From: Agrococcus terreus
Lineage (GTDB): Bacteria > Actinomycetota > Actinomycetes > Actinomycetales > Microbacteriaceae
Assembly (NCBI RefSeq): GCF_014645235.1
Contig: NZ_BMLM01000001.1
Location: forward strand, 1,674,001-1,738,000
Length of the DNA stretch: 64,000 nt
Direction of reading: 5' to 3'
Each line of letters begins with the position of its first letter. Positions within the stretch are counted from its first letter, which is position 1. Below, piece by piece: positions 16,821 through 24,941 of the stretch. A model generated the notes under the pieces. That model had not been told where the DNA came from. It saw nothing but the letters and a program-made list of their open reading frames with translations, and ran no database searches. A program made the position numbers and the translations under genes.

Positions 16821-17492
16821 CTAGCCCGCGAGCGAGGCCTGCACGGCGGCCTCGAGGTCCTCGAGGCGCTCGAGCTGCACCTGCTCGCCGTCGAGGAAGA
16901 ACGTGGGCGTCGACTGCACGCCGAGCGCGACGCCGGCGTTCGCGTCGAGCGCGATGCGCTCGAGGGTCGCGTCGTCCGCGACCGCGGCGTCGTACGCGGC
17001 GAGGTCGAGCCCGAGCTCCTCGGCGTAGCCGCGGAACGTGGCGTCGGCGTCGGGCGCACCCGACCAGTCCTGCTGGCGCTCGAACAGGAGGTCGTGCATC
17101 GGCGCGAAGGCGTCCTGCTGCGCCGCCGCCTCGGCGGCGAGCGCTGCGGGCACCGCGTTCGGGTGGCTCGGCAGCGGGAAGTAGCGCACCGCGATCGTCA
17201 GCTGGTCGCCGTAGCGCTCCTCGAGGTCGTCGACGATCGGGTGGAACGCGCCGCACGCGGGGCACTCGAAGTCGAGGAACTCGACGAGCACCGGCGCGTC
17301 CGGACCGGCGTCGTTGAGGAGGTGCGTCGACTCGTCGACGAGCGCGGGCGGCGGGCCTGAGGGCTCCGCGCTCGCGGCGGGCAGCGCGGGCGCGGCCGAC
17401 TCCCACGGGCGGACGACGAGCAGGGCGACGCCGATGATGAGGACCATGGCCCCGACGACGGCGAACACGGACGCGAGCGCGGAGCGGGGCAT
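16821..17492 (-). CDS. Membrane-anchored DsbA-like thiol-disulfide oxidoreductase
   Basis: A 223-residue protein with an N-terminal signal anchor (residues 8-28) and an extracellular thioredoxin-fold domain of the DsbA/Thioredoxin_4 type. The active site is F-E-C-P-A-C (Cys77, Cys80), preceded by V-L-V-E-F-L-D. The cis-proline region is Q-S-T-P-T-F-F-L-D-G near residues 193-202. It probably introduces or isomerises disulfides in secreted proteins, like the vitamin K reductase-linked DsbA proteins of actinobacteria; no VKOR gene is adjacent. ATG 17492 is set by a TAGCCT box 6 bases upstream. The partner oxidase is not in the window. Confidence 0.9.
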   Translation of the reverse strand: MPRSALASVFAVVGAMVLIIGVALLVVRPWESAAPALPAASAEPSGPPPALVDESTHLLNDAGPDAPVLVEFLDFECPACGAFHPIVDDLEERYGDQLTIAVRYFPLPSHPNAVPAALAAEAAAQQDAFAPMHDLLFERQQDWSGAPDADATFRGYAEELGLDLAAYDAAVADDATLERIALDANAGVALGVQSTPTFFLDGEQVQLERLEDLEAAVQASLAG

Positions 17493-17498
17493 GCAGCC

Positions 17499-17504
17499 AG
17501 GCTA
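17499..17504 (-). promoter_or_regulatory. Leaderless-type -10 box TAGCCT
   Basis: Read on the minus strand, TAGCCT ends 6 bases before the ATG at 17492 of the DsbA-like gene. Confidence 0.45.
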
Positions 17505-17546
17505 TCGGCGCCGCGCAGGCCCGCGGCCGCCGGCACGGGCCGGCGG

Positions 17547-17552
17547 TAGGGT
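17547..17552 (+). promoter_or_regulatory. Leaderless-type -10 box TAGGGT
   Basis: TAGGGT ends 7 bases before GTG 17560 and overlaps the alternative GTG at 17551. This favours 17560 as the start of the DUF1905 gene. Back to back with the TAGCCT box of the DsbA-like gene, it makes a compact divergent promoter. Confidence 0.4.
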
Positions 17553-17559
17553 GCCGCTC

Positions 17560-17844
17560 GTGGAGCTCGAGTTCGCCGCCATCGCCGTCGAGTGGCGCGG
17601 CCCCGCGCCGTTCGTGTTCGTGCCGCTGCCGCCCGACGAGGCGGAGGTCGTCGCGGAGTCCGCGCGCGAGCTGACGTACGGCTGGGGCGTCATCCCCGTG
17701 CGCGCCCGCATCGGCGCCACCGACTTCACCACCTCGCTGTTCCCGCGCGACGGCGGCTACCTGCTGCCCGTCAAGGTCGCGGTGCAGCGGGCGGAGGGCG
17801 TCGGCGTGGGCGACGAGGTGCACGTCGTGCTGCGGCTCGGCTGA
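17560..17844 (+). CDS. DUF1905-family protein
   Basis: A 94-residue protein with the DUF1905 pattern: an N-terminal strand V-E-L-E-F-A-A-I-A-V-E-W, then P-A-P-F-V-F-V-P-L-P, the conserved Y-G-W-G-V-I-P-V-R-A-R-I-G segment, T-S-L-F-P-R-D-G-G-Y-L-L-P-V-K and a final V-G-D-E-V-H-V-V-L. DUF1905 is a small beta-barrel of unknown function, often paired with YdeI/OmpD-type DUF1801 domains; here it stands alone. GTG 17560 is chosen over GTG 17551 because a TAGGGT box fits the spacing of the former. The next gene begins 63 bases downstream and may be cotranscribed. Confidence 0.82.
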   Translation: MELEFAAIAVEWRGPAPFVFVPLPPDEAEVVAESARELTYGWGVIPVRARIGATDFTTSLFPRDGGYLLPVKVAVQRAEGVGVGDEVHVVLRLG

Positions 17845-17907
17845 CGCCCGGCGGGCCGTCGGCGGTCGCGGGTAGCATCGGCTCCCCCGAGCGGACGGAG
17901 GCCGAGC

Positions 17908-20106
17908 ATGGGCATCGCCGGACTGATGGGCGGCGTCGCCGCAGCCACCACGAGGCGCGCCGAGCGCGCGCTGCATCGGATGGCGAGGCCCGCCGCGATC
18001 GCGCTCGCGCCGCTGCTGCTGCGGCAGGCGAAGGCGCTGCAGGCCGGCCTCCTGTGGCTGCCGGAGCCGAAGGGAGCGCGACGCGGCACGATCGATCCCG
18101 TCGGCGTCGCGGCGCACGCGGCGCCGCTGCGGCTCCTCGCGATCGGCGACTCGACCGCGACCGGGGTCGGCGTCGACCGGCTCGAGGACGGCCTCGTGCT
18201 GCAGACCGCCGCGCGCCTCGCCGACGCGCACCGGCGTCCGGTCGCGTGGCGCATCGAGGGGCTCGAGGGGTCGACCTCCGCCCAGGTGCTCGAGCGGCAC
18301 CTGCCCGCGGTCGACGGCGAGTTCGACGCGATCCTGCTGCTCGTCGGCGCCAACGACGCCCTCCAGCTCGTGCCGCGCGCCCGCTTCGAGCGCACGGTGC
18401 GCGCGCTCGTGGCGGGCCTGCGGCCGCACCTCGCACCCGGCGGCGCGATCGGGGTCGCCGGCGCGCCGCAGATCGACACCTTCGAGTGGCTGCCGCAGCC
18501 GCTCCGCTCGCTCATGGGCGGCCATGCCCGCAGCCTCGACGACGCCCTGCAGCGCATCGCCGGCTCCGAGCCCGGCGTCCTCCACCTCCCCACGCCGGCG
18601 ATCGTCGACCCCGAGCACCACGCGGCCGACGGCTTCCATCCCTCGGCGGCAGGTTGCTCGCTGTGGTCGTCGGTCGTCGCACCGCGCATGGCGCAGGCGC
18701 TCCGGCACGAGGCCGCCGCGGTGCGCCACGGCATCGTGCCGCCCTTCCTGCTCGAGCGCCTCGCCGCCGCCGCGAGCCCCGCCGCGCTCGTCGCCGAGCG
18801 CACGCTCGGGCTCGATCGCGGCGTGCGCGCCGAGCGCGTCCGCGGCGCGGCCGGGCGCGCACCCGCGGGCCTGCGCGCTCCCGAGGGCCTGCGCGCCCAG
18901 GCCGCGCCGGAGCGCGTGCCGCGCGAGGCGCCCGTTCCCGAGCGCGTCATCAGCGATGCGCGGGGCACGACGACGCTGCCCGGCGAGGTCGTGCGGCGCG
19001 AGGGCGACGGCCCCACGGGCGACGCCGCCGCCGACGAGGCGCACGACGGCCTCGGCGCGTCGTGGCGCATGCTCTTCGAGGCCTTCGGGCGCGACTCCCT
19101 CGACGGCGCGGGTCAGCCGCTGCTCGCGACCGTGCACTACGGCGAGCGCTACGACAACGCCTTCTGGGACGGCGAGCGGATGGTGTTCGGCGACGGCGAC
19201 GGCGAGGTGTTCGCCGGCTTCACGCGCGCGATCGACGTGATCGGCCACGAGCTCGGCCACGGCGTCATCTCGTCGACGGCGAACCTCGTCTATCGCGACC
19301 AGCCGGGCGCCCTCAACGAGTCGATCGCCGATGTGCTCGGCGCCCTCGTGAAGCAGCACGCGCTCGGCCAGGAGGCCGACGAGGCCGACTGGCTCATCGG
19401 CGCCGGCGTCTTCACCGACGCGGTGCAGGGCCGGGCGCTCCGCTCGATGGCCGAGCCCGGCACGGCCTACGACGACCCGGTGCTCGGCCGCGACCCGCAG
19501 CCGGGCCACATGCGCGACCTCGTCGTGACGACCGACGACCTCGGCGGCGTGCACATCAACTCAGGCATCCCGAACCGCGCCTTCCACCTCGTCGCGACGG
19601 CGATCGGCGGGCGCGCGTGGGAGGCGCCGGGCCGCATCTGGATGGATGCGCTCACGGGCGGGCTCTCCCCCACCGCCGACTTCGCCGCGTTCGCCGAGGC
19701 CACGAACGCCGCGGCGGCCGCCAGGTTCGGCGACGCGTCGGACGAGGCGGCGGCGGTGCGCGCCGCCTGGGCTGCGGTGGGGGTGACGCAGGGCGGCGCG
19801 ACCGATGCCGCGCGGGACGTCGAGGCCGAGGCCGTGCGCGTCGCCCGCACGGGCGGGATGCTCGGTCGCACGCGGGCCGCGGTGCTCGCACCGGCCGCGA
19901 TCCCCGGCGACGACCGGGAGCACCTCGAGCGGCTCGTCGACTCGGGCGAGCTCGCGGGGCTCGACGCCGAGGCGCCGCCGCCCGACGCGCCGCTCTGGCG
20001 CGTCACCATCGAGACGCGCTGCGACGTGACCGTCGCCGAGCCGCTGCTGCCGGAGGAGGTGCTGGCGCTGTTCCGCCGGCTGCTCGAGCTCGGCGACGAG
20101 GCCTGA
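17908..20106 (+). CDS. SGNH hydrolase - protealysin-like M4 peptidase - emfourin-like fusion
   Basis: A 732-residue three-part protein in one uninterrupted frame. Residues about 73-265 are an SGNH/GDSL esterase: G-D-S-T-A-T-G (Ser82), G-A-N-D (147-150) and D-G-F-H-P (His244). Residues about 272-630 are an M4 (thermolysin-family) zinc peptidase of the protealysin type. A short propeptide H-G-I-V-P-P-F-L-L-E-R-L begins at 274; H-E-L-G-H is at 447-451, N-E-S-I-A-D at 470-475 (zinc Glu471) and the catalytic His549 lies in G-G-V-H-I-N-S-G. Residues about 641-727 look like emfourin, the protealysin inhibitor, which is normally a separate small gene. No signal peptide is evident, matching intracellular protealysins. 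ATG 17908 follows GGACGGAGG. Confidence 0.85.
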   Translation: MGIAGLMGGVAAATTRRAERALHRMARPAAIALAPLLLRQAKALQAGLLWLPEPKGARRGTIDPVGVAAHAAPLRLLAIGDSTATGVGVDRLEDGLVLQTAARLADAHRRPVAWRIEGLEGSTSAQVLERHLPAVDGEFDAILLLVGANDALQLVPRARFERTVRALVAGLRPHLAPGGAIGVAGAPQIDTFEWLPQPLRSLMGGHARSLDDALQRIAGSEPGVLHLPTPAIVDPEHHAADGFHPSAAGCSLWSSVVAPRMAQALRHEAAAVRHGIVPPFLLERLAAAASPAALVAERTLGLDRGVRAERVRGAAGRAPAGLRAPEGLRAQAAPERVPREAPVPERVISDARGTTTLPGEVVRREGDGPTGDAAADEAHDGLGASWRMLFEAFGRDSLDGAGQPLLATVHYGERYDNAFWDGERMVFGDGDGEVFAGFTRAIDVIGHELGHGVISSTANLVYRDQPGALNESIADVLGALVKQHALGQEADEADWLIGAGVFTDAVQGRALRSMAEPGTAYDDPVLGRDPQPGHMRDLVVTTDDLGGVHINSGIPNRAFHLVATAIGGRAWEAPGRIWMDALTGGLSPTADFAAFAEATNAAAAARFGDASDEAAAVRAAWAAVGVTQGGATDAARDVEAEAVRVARTGGMLGRTRAAVLAPAAIPGDDREHLERLVDSGELAGLDAEAPPPDAPLWRVTIETRCDVTVAEPLLPEEVLALFRRLLELGDEA

Positions 20107-20138
20107 GCTCCGAGCGCCGCGCGCCGCCGCCGGCGGCG

Positions 20139-21863
20139 TCAGCGGGCGGCGGCCCGCATCGCGGCCTCCCGGATCTCGACGATGTACGGTGCGACGACCT
20201 CCCGCGAGATGCGGCAGTCGGCGACGAAGACGCCCTCGGCGCCGGTCGCGAGCCACGCCTCGAGCGGCGCGAGGTCGTCGATCGTCTCGATGACGGCGCC
20301 CTCCGCGCCGAGCGCGCGGCCGAGCGCGGCGAAGTCGGCCTGCTCGATGAGCATCGGCGCCTCTGCGACGCCGCGGACCGCGTACTGGTGCACCTCGGCG
20401 CCGTAGGCGGCGTCGTTGCAGACCACGACCACGCCGCGCCGGACGGTGCGGATGACGGTGTCGAGGTCGGCGAGGCCCATGAGCGCCCCGCCGTCGCCGG
20501 TCACGAGCACCGTGGTCGCCTCGGGCCGCGCCACGGCCGCGCCGACGGCGCTCGGCAGGCCGAGCCCGATGGTCTGGAAGGCGGTGCCGACCATGATGAG
20601 GCGCGAGGGGTCGGCGACCGAGAGGTAGGTGGGCGCCCAGCCGATGAAGTGCCCGCCGTCCTGCACGACCACGCGGTCGCGCGGCAGGATGCGCTCGAGC
20701 ACCCGGAACAGGCGGCGCGGGTCGATGCGTCCGTCGACCGCGGCGTCGTCGCCGTCCGGGCGCTCGTCGTGGATGCCCGTGACGTCGGCGAGCCCCGCCT
20801 CGGCCCAGCCTGCGCCCGGTCGCTCGTCCCCCGCTCGGACTCCCGCGTCCTCGAGCGCCGCGAGCAGCGCCTCGGCGACCGCGCGCGCGTCGCCGCGAAC
20901 GAGCTCGTCGACGCGCGGGTGGGTCGCCGCCTCGGCGACGTCGACCTGCACGACGCGCGCCCGGGTCGAGAAGGCGTCGCCGAAGCGCGTCTGGAACGCG
21001 TTGAGCCCCGCGCCGACCACGACCACGAGGTCGGCCTCCTCGATGGCGTGCGCCGCCCGCTCGGAGGCGAAGCCGCCGCAGATGCCGAGGTGCGCGGCCG
21101 CGTCGTCGAAGATGCCGCTGCCGAGCGCGCTCGAGGCGGTGCGGGCGCCCGTGCGTGCCGCGACGGCGCGGAGCGGCTCGGCAGCACCGGCGAGGTGCGC
21201 GCCCCGACCGGCGAGCAGCAGCGGCCGCTCCGCTCGGGCGAGGTCGTCGGCGAGGCGGGCGATCGCCTCGGCGTCGGGCGCGGGCACGGCGGCGCCGACG
21301 GCGCGGCGGCCCGTCATCGGCTCGGGCGGCGCCACGGCGTGCGCCACGTCGTACGGGATGGCGAGCACGACGGGCCCGCGCTCGACCCGCGCGCGCTCGG
21401 CGGCGCGGTGCGCGGACGCGGCGGGCGCCGCGGGATCGACGACCACCGTCGGCGCGCCGACGGCCAGGGCGACGGCCTCCTGGTCGATGTCGAACGGCCG
21501 GGCGCCGGTCGTCGGCCGATCGCCGACGACGACGACGAGCGGCACGCGCGCCATCGCGGCCTCCGCGAGCGGCGTCACCGCGTTCGCGAAGCCGGCGCCG
21601 TACGTGACGGAGGCGAGCGCCATGCGGCCGCTCGCCCGATGGTGGGCGTCGGCGGCGGCGATCGCGCCGGCCTCGTGGCGCACTGCCGTGAGCCCGATGG
21701 ACCCGCGGCGCACGACGGCGTCGAGGAACCAGGCGTTGCCGTTGCCCATGAGGGCGAAGCAGTGGTCGGCGTGCTGCTCGAGCTCGGCGGCGACGGCGGC
21801 GGAGACGGTCGGCGGCGGAGCAGGATCGTGCACAGCAGGATCGGGCACTGAAGGATCGGGCAC
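20139..21863 (-). CDS. Thiamine pyrophosphate-dependent enzyme (acetolactate synthase-like)
   Basis: A 574-residue TPP enzyme with the three-domain layout of the acetohydroxyacid synthase/benzoylformate decarboxylase family. The N-terminal pyrimidine domain has V-R-H-E-A-G-A-I-A-A-A-D-A with the catalytic Glu. A central domain follows, and the C-terminal PP domain has V-T-G-D-G-G-A-L-M-G-L-A-D-L-D then C-N-D-A-A-Y-G, the GDG...N metal-diphosphate motif. The family includes decarboxylases, carboligases and oxalyl-CoA-type enzymes; the substrate cannot be chosen from this sequence, and no small regulatory subunit gene is adjacent. GTG 21863 is chosen because GAGGAG precedes it; an upstream extension to 21959 is possible. 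Confidence 0.85.
   Translation of the reverse strand: MPDPSVPDPAVHDPAPPPTVSAAVAAELEQHADHCFALMGNGNAWFLDAVVRRGSIGLTAVRHEAGAIAAADAHHRASGRMALASVTYGAGFANAVTPLAEAAMARVPLVVVVGDRPTTGARPFDIDQEAVALAVGAPTVVVDPAAPAASAHRAAERARVERGPVVLAIPYDVAHAVAPPEPMTGRRAVGAAVPAPDAEAIARLADDLARAERPLLLAGRGAHLAGAAEPLRAVAARTGARTASSALGSGIFDDAAAHLGICGGFASERAAHAIEEADLVVVVGAGLNAFQTRFGDAFSTRARVVQVDVAEAATHPRVDELVRGDARAVAEALLAALEDAGVRAGDERPGAGWAEAGLADVTGIHDERPDGDDAAVDGRIDPRRLFRVLERILPRDRVVVQDGGHFIGWAPTYLSVADPSRLIMVGTAFQTIGLGLPSAVGAAVARPEATTVLVTGDGGALMGLADLDTVIRTVRRGVVVVCNDAAYGAEVHQYAVRGVAEAPMLIEQADFAALGRALGAEGAVIETIDDLAPLEAWLATGAEGVFVADCRISREVVAPYIVEIREAAMRAAAR
21819..21863 (-). repeat. Three 15-bp tandem units, each with an in-frame GTG
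   Basis: The first 15 codons of the TPP enzyme are three near-identical 15-bp units, GTGCCCGATCCTTCA / GTGCCCGATCCTGCT / GTGCACGATCCTGCT, giving V-P-D-P-S, V-P-D-P-A, V-H-D-P-A. Each unit begins with a possible start codon, so the exact N-terminus is uncertain. Unit gain or loss would keep the frame. Confidence 0.7.
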
Positions 21864-21997
21864 AGGGCTCTCCTCGGTCGAGGGGCCCGGCACGACGACG
21901 CGGGACCCCTGGGATGCGGGTCCGTGTGTGTCGCGCGCTGCGGTGCGCGTCGGCCCCATTTCTCGAGGCCCGGCGCCCTGCGCCTGACGAGGCGATG

Positions 21998-23167
21998 CTA
22001 GCGGACGTCCTCGCCGCCCTGGAACGTGCGCCGGGCGGCGGTCGGGAGGCCCAGCTGGGCGTCGTGGGGATGCGCGCGCAAGTGCTCGCGCATGCGCGGG
22101 ATCGCGAAGTCGACGGCGCCGCGCTCGGGCACGACGACGACGCCCGCGTCGAGCAGGCGCGCCCGGTGCCGGCCGGCGAGGCCGGTCGTCGCGCCCATGC
22201 GCCGGGCGACGTCGGCGGTGGCCGCGGGCACGTCGTCCTCGGCCATCGCGGCGAGGTAGTCGCGGTCGCGCGCCGAGAGCCCGCGGAGCGCCGGCACGAT
22301 GACGCTCTCCCCCATCGCCTCGTGCGCGATCGCGACGGCGCGCCGCACGGCCGCGACGTCGATCGCGGTGCGCTCGGGGCGGTGCTCCCAGGCGCGAGCG
22401 CCGATCGACTGCACGAGGTAGGGGTAGCCCTCGCTCGCGCGAGCGGCGAGCTCGAGCGCGTCGTCGTCGATCGTGCGCCCGCGCGCCCGCACGGGCTCGG
22501 CGATGGCCGCGCGCGCCTCGGCGAGCGTGAGGGTGTCGAGCCGCACCTGCTGCGCGCGCCGCACGAAGGTGAGGCCGTCGGCCTCGAGCGCCGCCGCGAC
22601 CGCCGCGGGCACGCCGGCGGCGACGAACGCGATCCGCCGGTCCTCGCGCATGAGGTGCTGGACGGCGACGGCGATGCGGCGCAGCTCGTCGAGCGAGTCG
22701 CGCGCGACCTCGTCGAGCGAGACGAGCACGCCGGCGCCGTCGCCCTCGGCGAGCTCGACGAGCCTCGCGAGCATGCTCTCGAGGCGGGGCTCGCGCGGGT
22801 AGCGCTGCACGACCTGCGTCGTGCCGCCCCCGAGCTGCGGGAGCGTGAGGCCCGTGAGCTCTCGCGTCACGGCCTCGGGGTCGCGCTCCTGGAGCAGCGC
22901 CGGCAGCCGGTCGTGCTCGAGCGCGTCGACGAGCCCGTCGTGGAGCGTGCCGTGCACCACCGTCCAGCCGCGGGCGCGCGCCTCATCCTCGACGGCGTTG
23001 AGGAGCACCGTCTTGCCGACGCCGCGCATGCCCGTCACGAGCGCGGCGCGGAACGGCGACCACGCGCCGAGGCCGAGCACCTCGCGCCACTCGTCGAGCA
23101 GCGCGTCCCTGCCCGCCAGCAGCGGCGGCGAGATGCCGAATCCGGGTCGGAAGGGGTTGTCGTGCAC
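21998..23167 (-). CDS. AAA-type ATP-binding protein with C-terminal winged helix
   Basis: A 389-residue ATPase of the archaeal-ATPase/ORC-like STAND group. Walker A is G-M-R-G-V-G-K-T (46-53) and Walker B is V-L-V-S-L-D-E (147-153). A sensor-like A-F-V-A-A-G-V-P follows, then helical lid sequence and a C-terminal winged-helix region (L-S-A-R-D-R-D-Y-L-A-A-M to R-A-R-L-L-D-A-G-V). Such proteins are ATP-dependent switches; many are orphan, and partner and target are unknown. GTG 23167 lies 6 bases after a CACAGT box and gives V-H-D-N-P-F-R-P-G-F-G, the usual N-terminus of this family. It is 134 bases upstream of the TPP gene on the same strand. Confidence 0.82.
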   Translation of the reverse strand: MHDNPFRPGFGISPPLLAGRDALLDEWREVLGLGAWSPFRAALVTGMRGVGKTVLLNAVEDEARARGWTVVHGTLHDGLVDALEHDRLPALLQERDPEAVTRELTGLTLPQLGGGTTQVVQRYPREPRLESMLARLVELAEGDGAGVLVSLDEVARDSLDELRRIAVAVQHLMREDRRIAFVAAGVPAAVAAALEADGLTFVRRAQQVRLDTLTLAEARAAIAEPVRARGRTIDDDALELAARASEGYPYLVQSIGARAWEHRPERTAIDVAAVRRAVAIAHEAMGESVIVPALRGLSARDRDYLAAMAEDDVPAATADVARRMGATTGLAGRHRARLLDAGVVVVPERGAVDFAIPRMREHLRAHPHDAQLGLPTAARRTFQGGEDVR

Positions 23168-23238
23168 GGCCCCACTGTGCCAGCGGTCGCCCACGCGCGC
23201 CCGCGGCCGCGCGGCGTCCCGCGGGGATCGGTGCCAGG

Positions 23239-24036
23239 ATGGGGGCCATGCAGCCGACCGGAGCACCGACGGGAGCGCCCTCCACGCTCGCCGAAGGCCC
23301 CGCACCGGCGGTCGCGCGGGGCGTGCCGAGGCCGCTCCGGATCGCGCTCGTCGTCGTCGCCGCGGCCCTCGGGGCCAACCTGCTGTGCGCGACCCTGATC
23401 GCCCTCGGCGCCGGCGACACCGCCTGGCTCGAGGTCGCGCGCCGGCTCCTCATGTGGGCCATCGTGCCGCCGATCGCCATCGCGCTCGTCGCCATGGGCG
23501 CGATGCGGCACACCGTGGGGCGGTGGCACGTCGTGGCGGCGCTGCTGTGCACGCTCGGCGACGGCCTGGGGGCGGCGACCGGCCAGACCCTCGTCCTGCT
23601 CGGCGCGTTCATCGTCGGCCACCTCGGCTACGCGATCGCGCTGTGGCCGACGCGGCGGCGATCGCTCGCGTGGGGCCCGGGCGTCATCGCCTACGGCATC
23701 GTCGGGCTCGTCGCGGCCGGCATCCTCGCCGCGGGCGCCGGCCCGCTCGCGATCCCGGTCGTGCTGTACGCGCTCGTGCTCGCGGGCGTCGCGGCGCTCG
23801 CCGCGATCGACACCGCGGGCTTCCTCGGCGGCCTGCTGTTCCTCGCGAGCGACCTCGTGCTCGGGCTCGGCCTCTTCGTCATCGACATCCCGGATCCGCT
23901 GCGGTCGATCGTCGTGCTCGTCGCGTACGCGTCGGCGCAGGCGCTGCTCGCGCTGAGCCTGCAGCAGCGGCTCGGGCTCGGTCGGGAGGCGCCGACGGCG
24001 CCGGCGGCGGCCGCTGCCCGCACCACCTCTCGGTGA
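23239..24036 (+). CDS. YhhN-family membrane protein (lysoplasmalogenase-like)
   Basis: A protein of up to 265 residues with about eight membrane spans, matching YhhN/TMEM86. Typical family segments are L-C-T-L-G-D-G-L-G-A-A and G-F-L-G-G-L-L-F-L-A-S-D-L-V-L-G-L, where the Asp residues correspond to conserved acidic positions. Some members hydrolyse the vinyl-ether bond of lysoplasmalogens; for actinobacterial members this is only inferred from the fold. Two ATGs are possible: 23239, or 23248, which lies 7 bases after a CAGGAT box and matches the leaderless pattern seen elsewhere. An Ala-rich hydrophilic tail ends the protein. Confidence 0.85.
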   Translation: MGAMQPTGAPTGAPSTLAEGPAPAVARGVPRPLRIALVVVAAALGANLLCATLIALGAGDTAWLEVARRLLMWAIVPPIAIALVAMGAMRHTVGRWHVVAALLCTLGDGLGAATGQTLVLLGAFIVGHLGYAIALWPTRRRSLAWGPGVIAYGIVGLVAAGILAAGAGPLAIPVVLYALVLAGVAALAAIDTAGFLGGLLFLASDLVLGLGLFVIDIPDPLRSIVVLVAYASAQALLALSLQQRLGLGREAPTAPAAAAARTTSR

Positions 24037-24107
24037 CAGCTCGATAATCTCAGCCTATGTGGCGGCCTGGCAACACAGGCTGGACTGATGCCCCGAGCGA
24101 CGGTTCC

Positions 24108-24941
24108 ATGGAGGACATGGAGCAGCAGCGCAGCGCCGACGGCACGGTCGTCGGCATCCTCGGCGGCATGAGCTGGCACTCGACCGCGCACTACTACCGC
24201 GCCGTGAACGAGCGCGTCGCGGCCGTGCGGGGCGGCCACGCCTCCGCCCGCATCCTCCTCTCGAGCCTCGACTTCGCCGCGGTGCGCCAGCTGCAGCTGC
24301 GCGAGGACTGGGTGGGCGCCGGCGCGATGCTCGCCCGGGAGGCGCGCGCGCTCGAGCGCGCGGGCGCCGGCTGCGTCGCGATCGCGACGAACCTCATGCA
24401 CAAGGTCGCGCCCGACGTCGAGCGGAGCGTGGGCATCCCGCTCGTGCACATCGCCGACGCCGTCGCCGCCGAGGCGCGCGGGCTCGGCGCCCGCACGCTC
24501 GGCATCGTCGGCACCCGCTGGGTGATGGCGGAGCCGTTCTACGCCGACCGCCTCGCGATGCACGGGATCGGGGCGCGCGTGCCCGAGGCGGCCGCGCAGG
24601 CCGAGCTCGACCGCATCGTGTTCGACGAGCTCACCCAGGGCGCGTTCGTGCCCGCCTCCCGCGCGGCGTACCGCGAGGCGTTCGCCGCGCTCGCCGCCGC
24701 GGGCGCCGAGGCGATCGTGCTCGCGTGCACCGAGATCATGCTGCTCGTCGACGCGGACGACAGCCCCGTGCCGCTCATCGACTCGTGCGCGGCGCACGCC
24801 GGCGCGCTCGCGCGCATCGCGCTCGGCGAGCGGTCAGCCGATGCGCTCGTCCCAGACGCGGCGCAGGGCCTCGAGCACGGTGCTGATGGCGGGCACGCGC
24901 TCGGCGCCGTGCCGGTGCCGCAGGGACACCGCGCGGCCTGA
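24108..24941 (+). CDS. Aspartate/glutamate racemase-family protein
   Basis: A 277-residue protein of the Asp/Glu racemase superfamily, YgeA-like. It has G-I-L-G-G-M-S-W-H-S-T-A-H-Y-Y-R near the N-terminus. The two catalytic-thiol regions differ: the first (G-C-V-A-I-A-T-N-L-M-H) carries Thr-Asn rather than the usual Cys-Asn, while the second is V-L-A-C-T-E-I with Cys. A single-Cys site may mean altered or lost racemisation, as in some family members. The start is uncertain: ATG 24108 is used, but ATG 24057 sits 8 bases after GATAAT, and ATG 24117 follows GGAGG. The last 108 bases overlap the convergent LysR gene. Confidence 0.78.
   Translation: MEDMEQQRSADGTVVGILGGMSWHSTAHYYRAVNERVAAVRGGHASARILLSSLDFAAVRQLQLREDWVGAGAMLAREARALERAGAGCVAIATNLMHKVAPDVERSVGIPLVHIADAVAAEARGLGARTLGIVGTRWVMAEPFYADRLAMHGIGARVPEAAAQAELDRIVFDELTQGAFVPASRAAYREAFAALAAAGAEAIVLACTEIMLLVDADDSPVPLIDSCAAHAGALARIALGERSADALVPDAAQGLEHGADGGHALGAVPVPQGHRAA

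Noticed and set aside
20121-20140. Palindromic CGCCGCCGGCGGCG between the fusion gene and the TPP gene as a terminator.
   Set aside because: Perfect palindrome with no loop, made of GCC repeats; common in this composition and not convincing as a hairpin.
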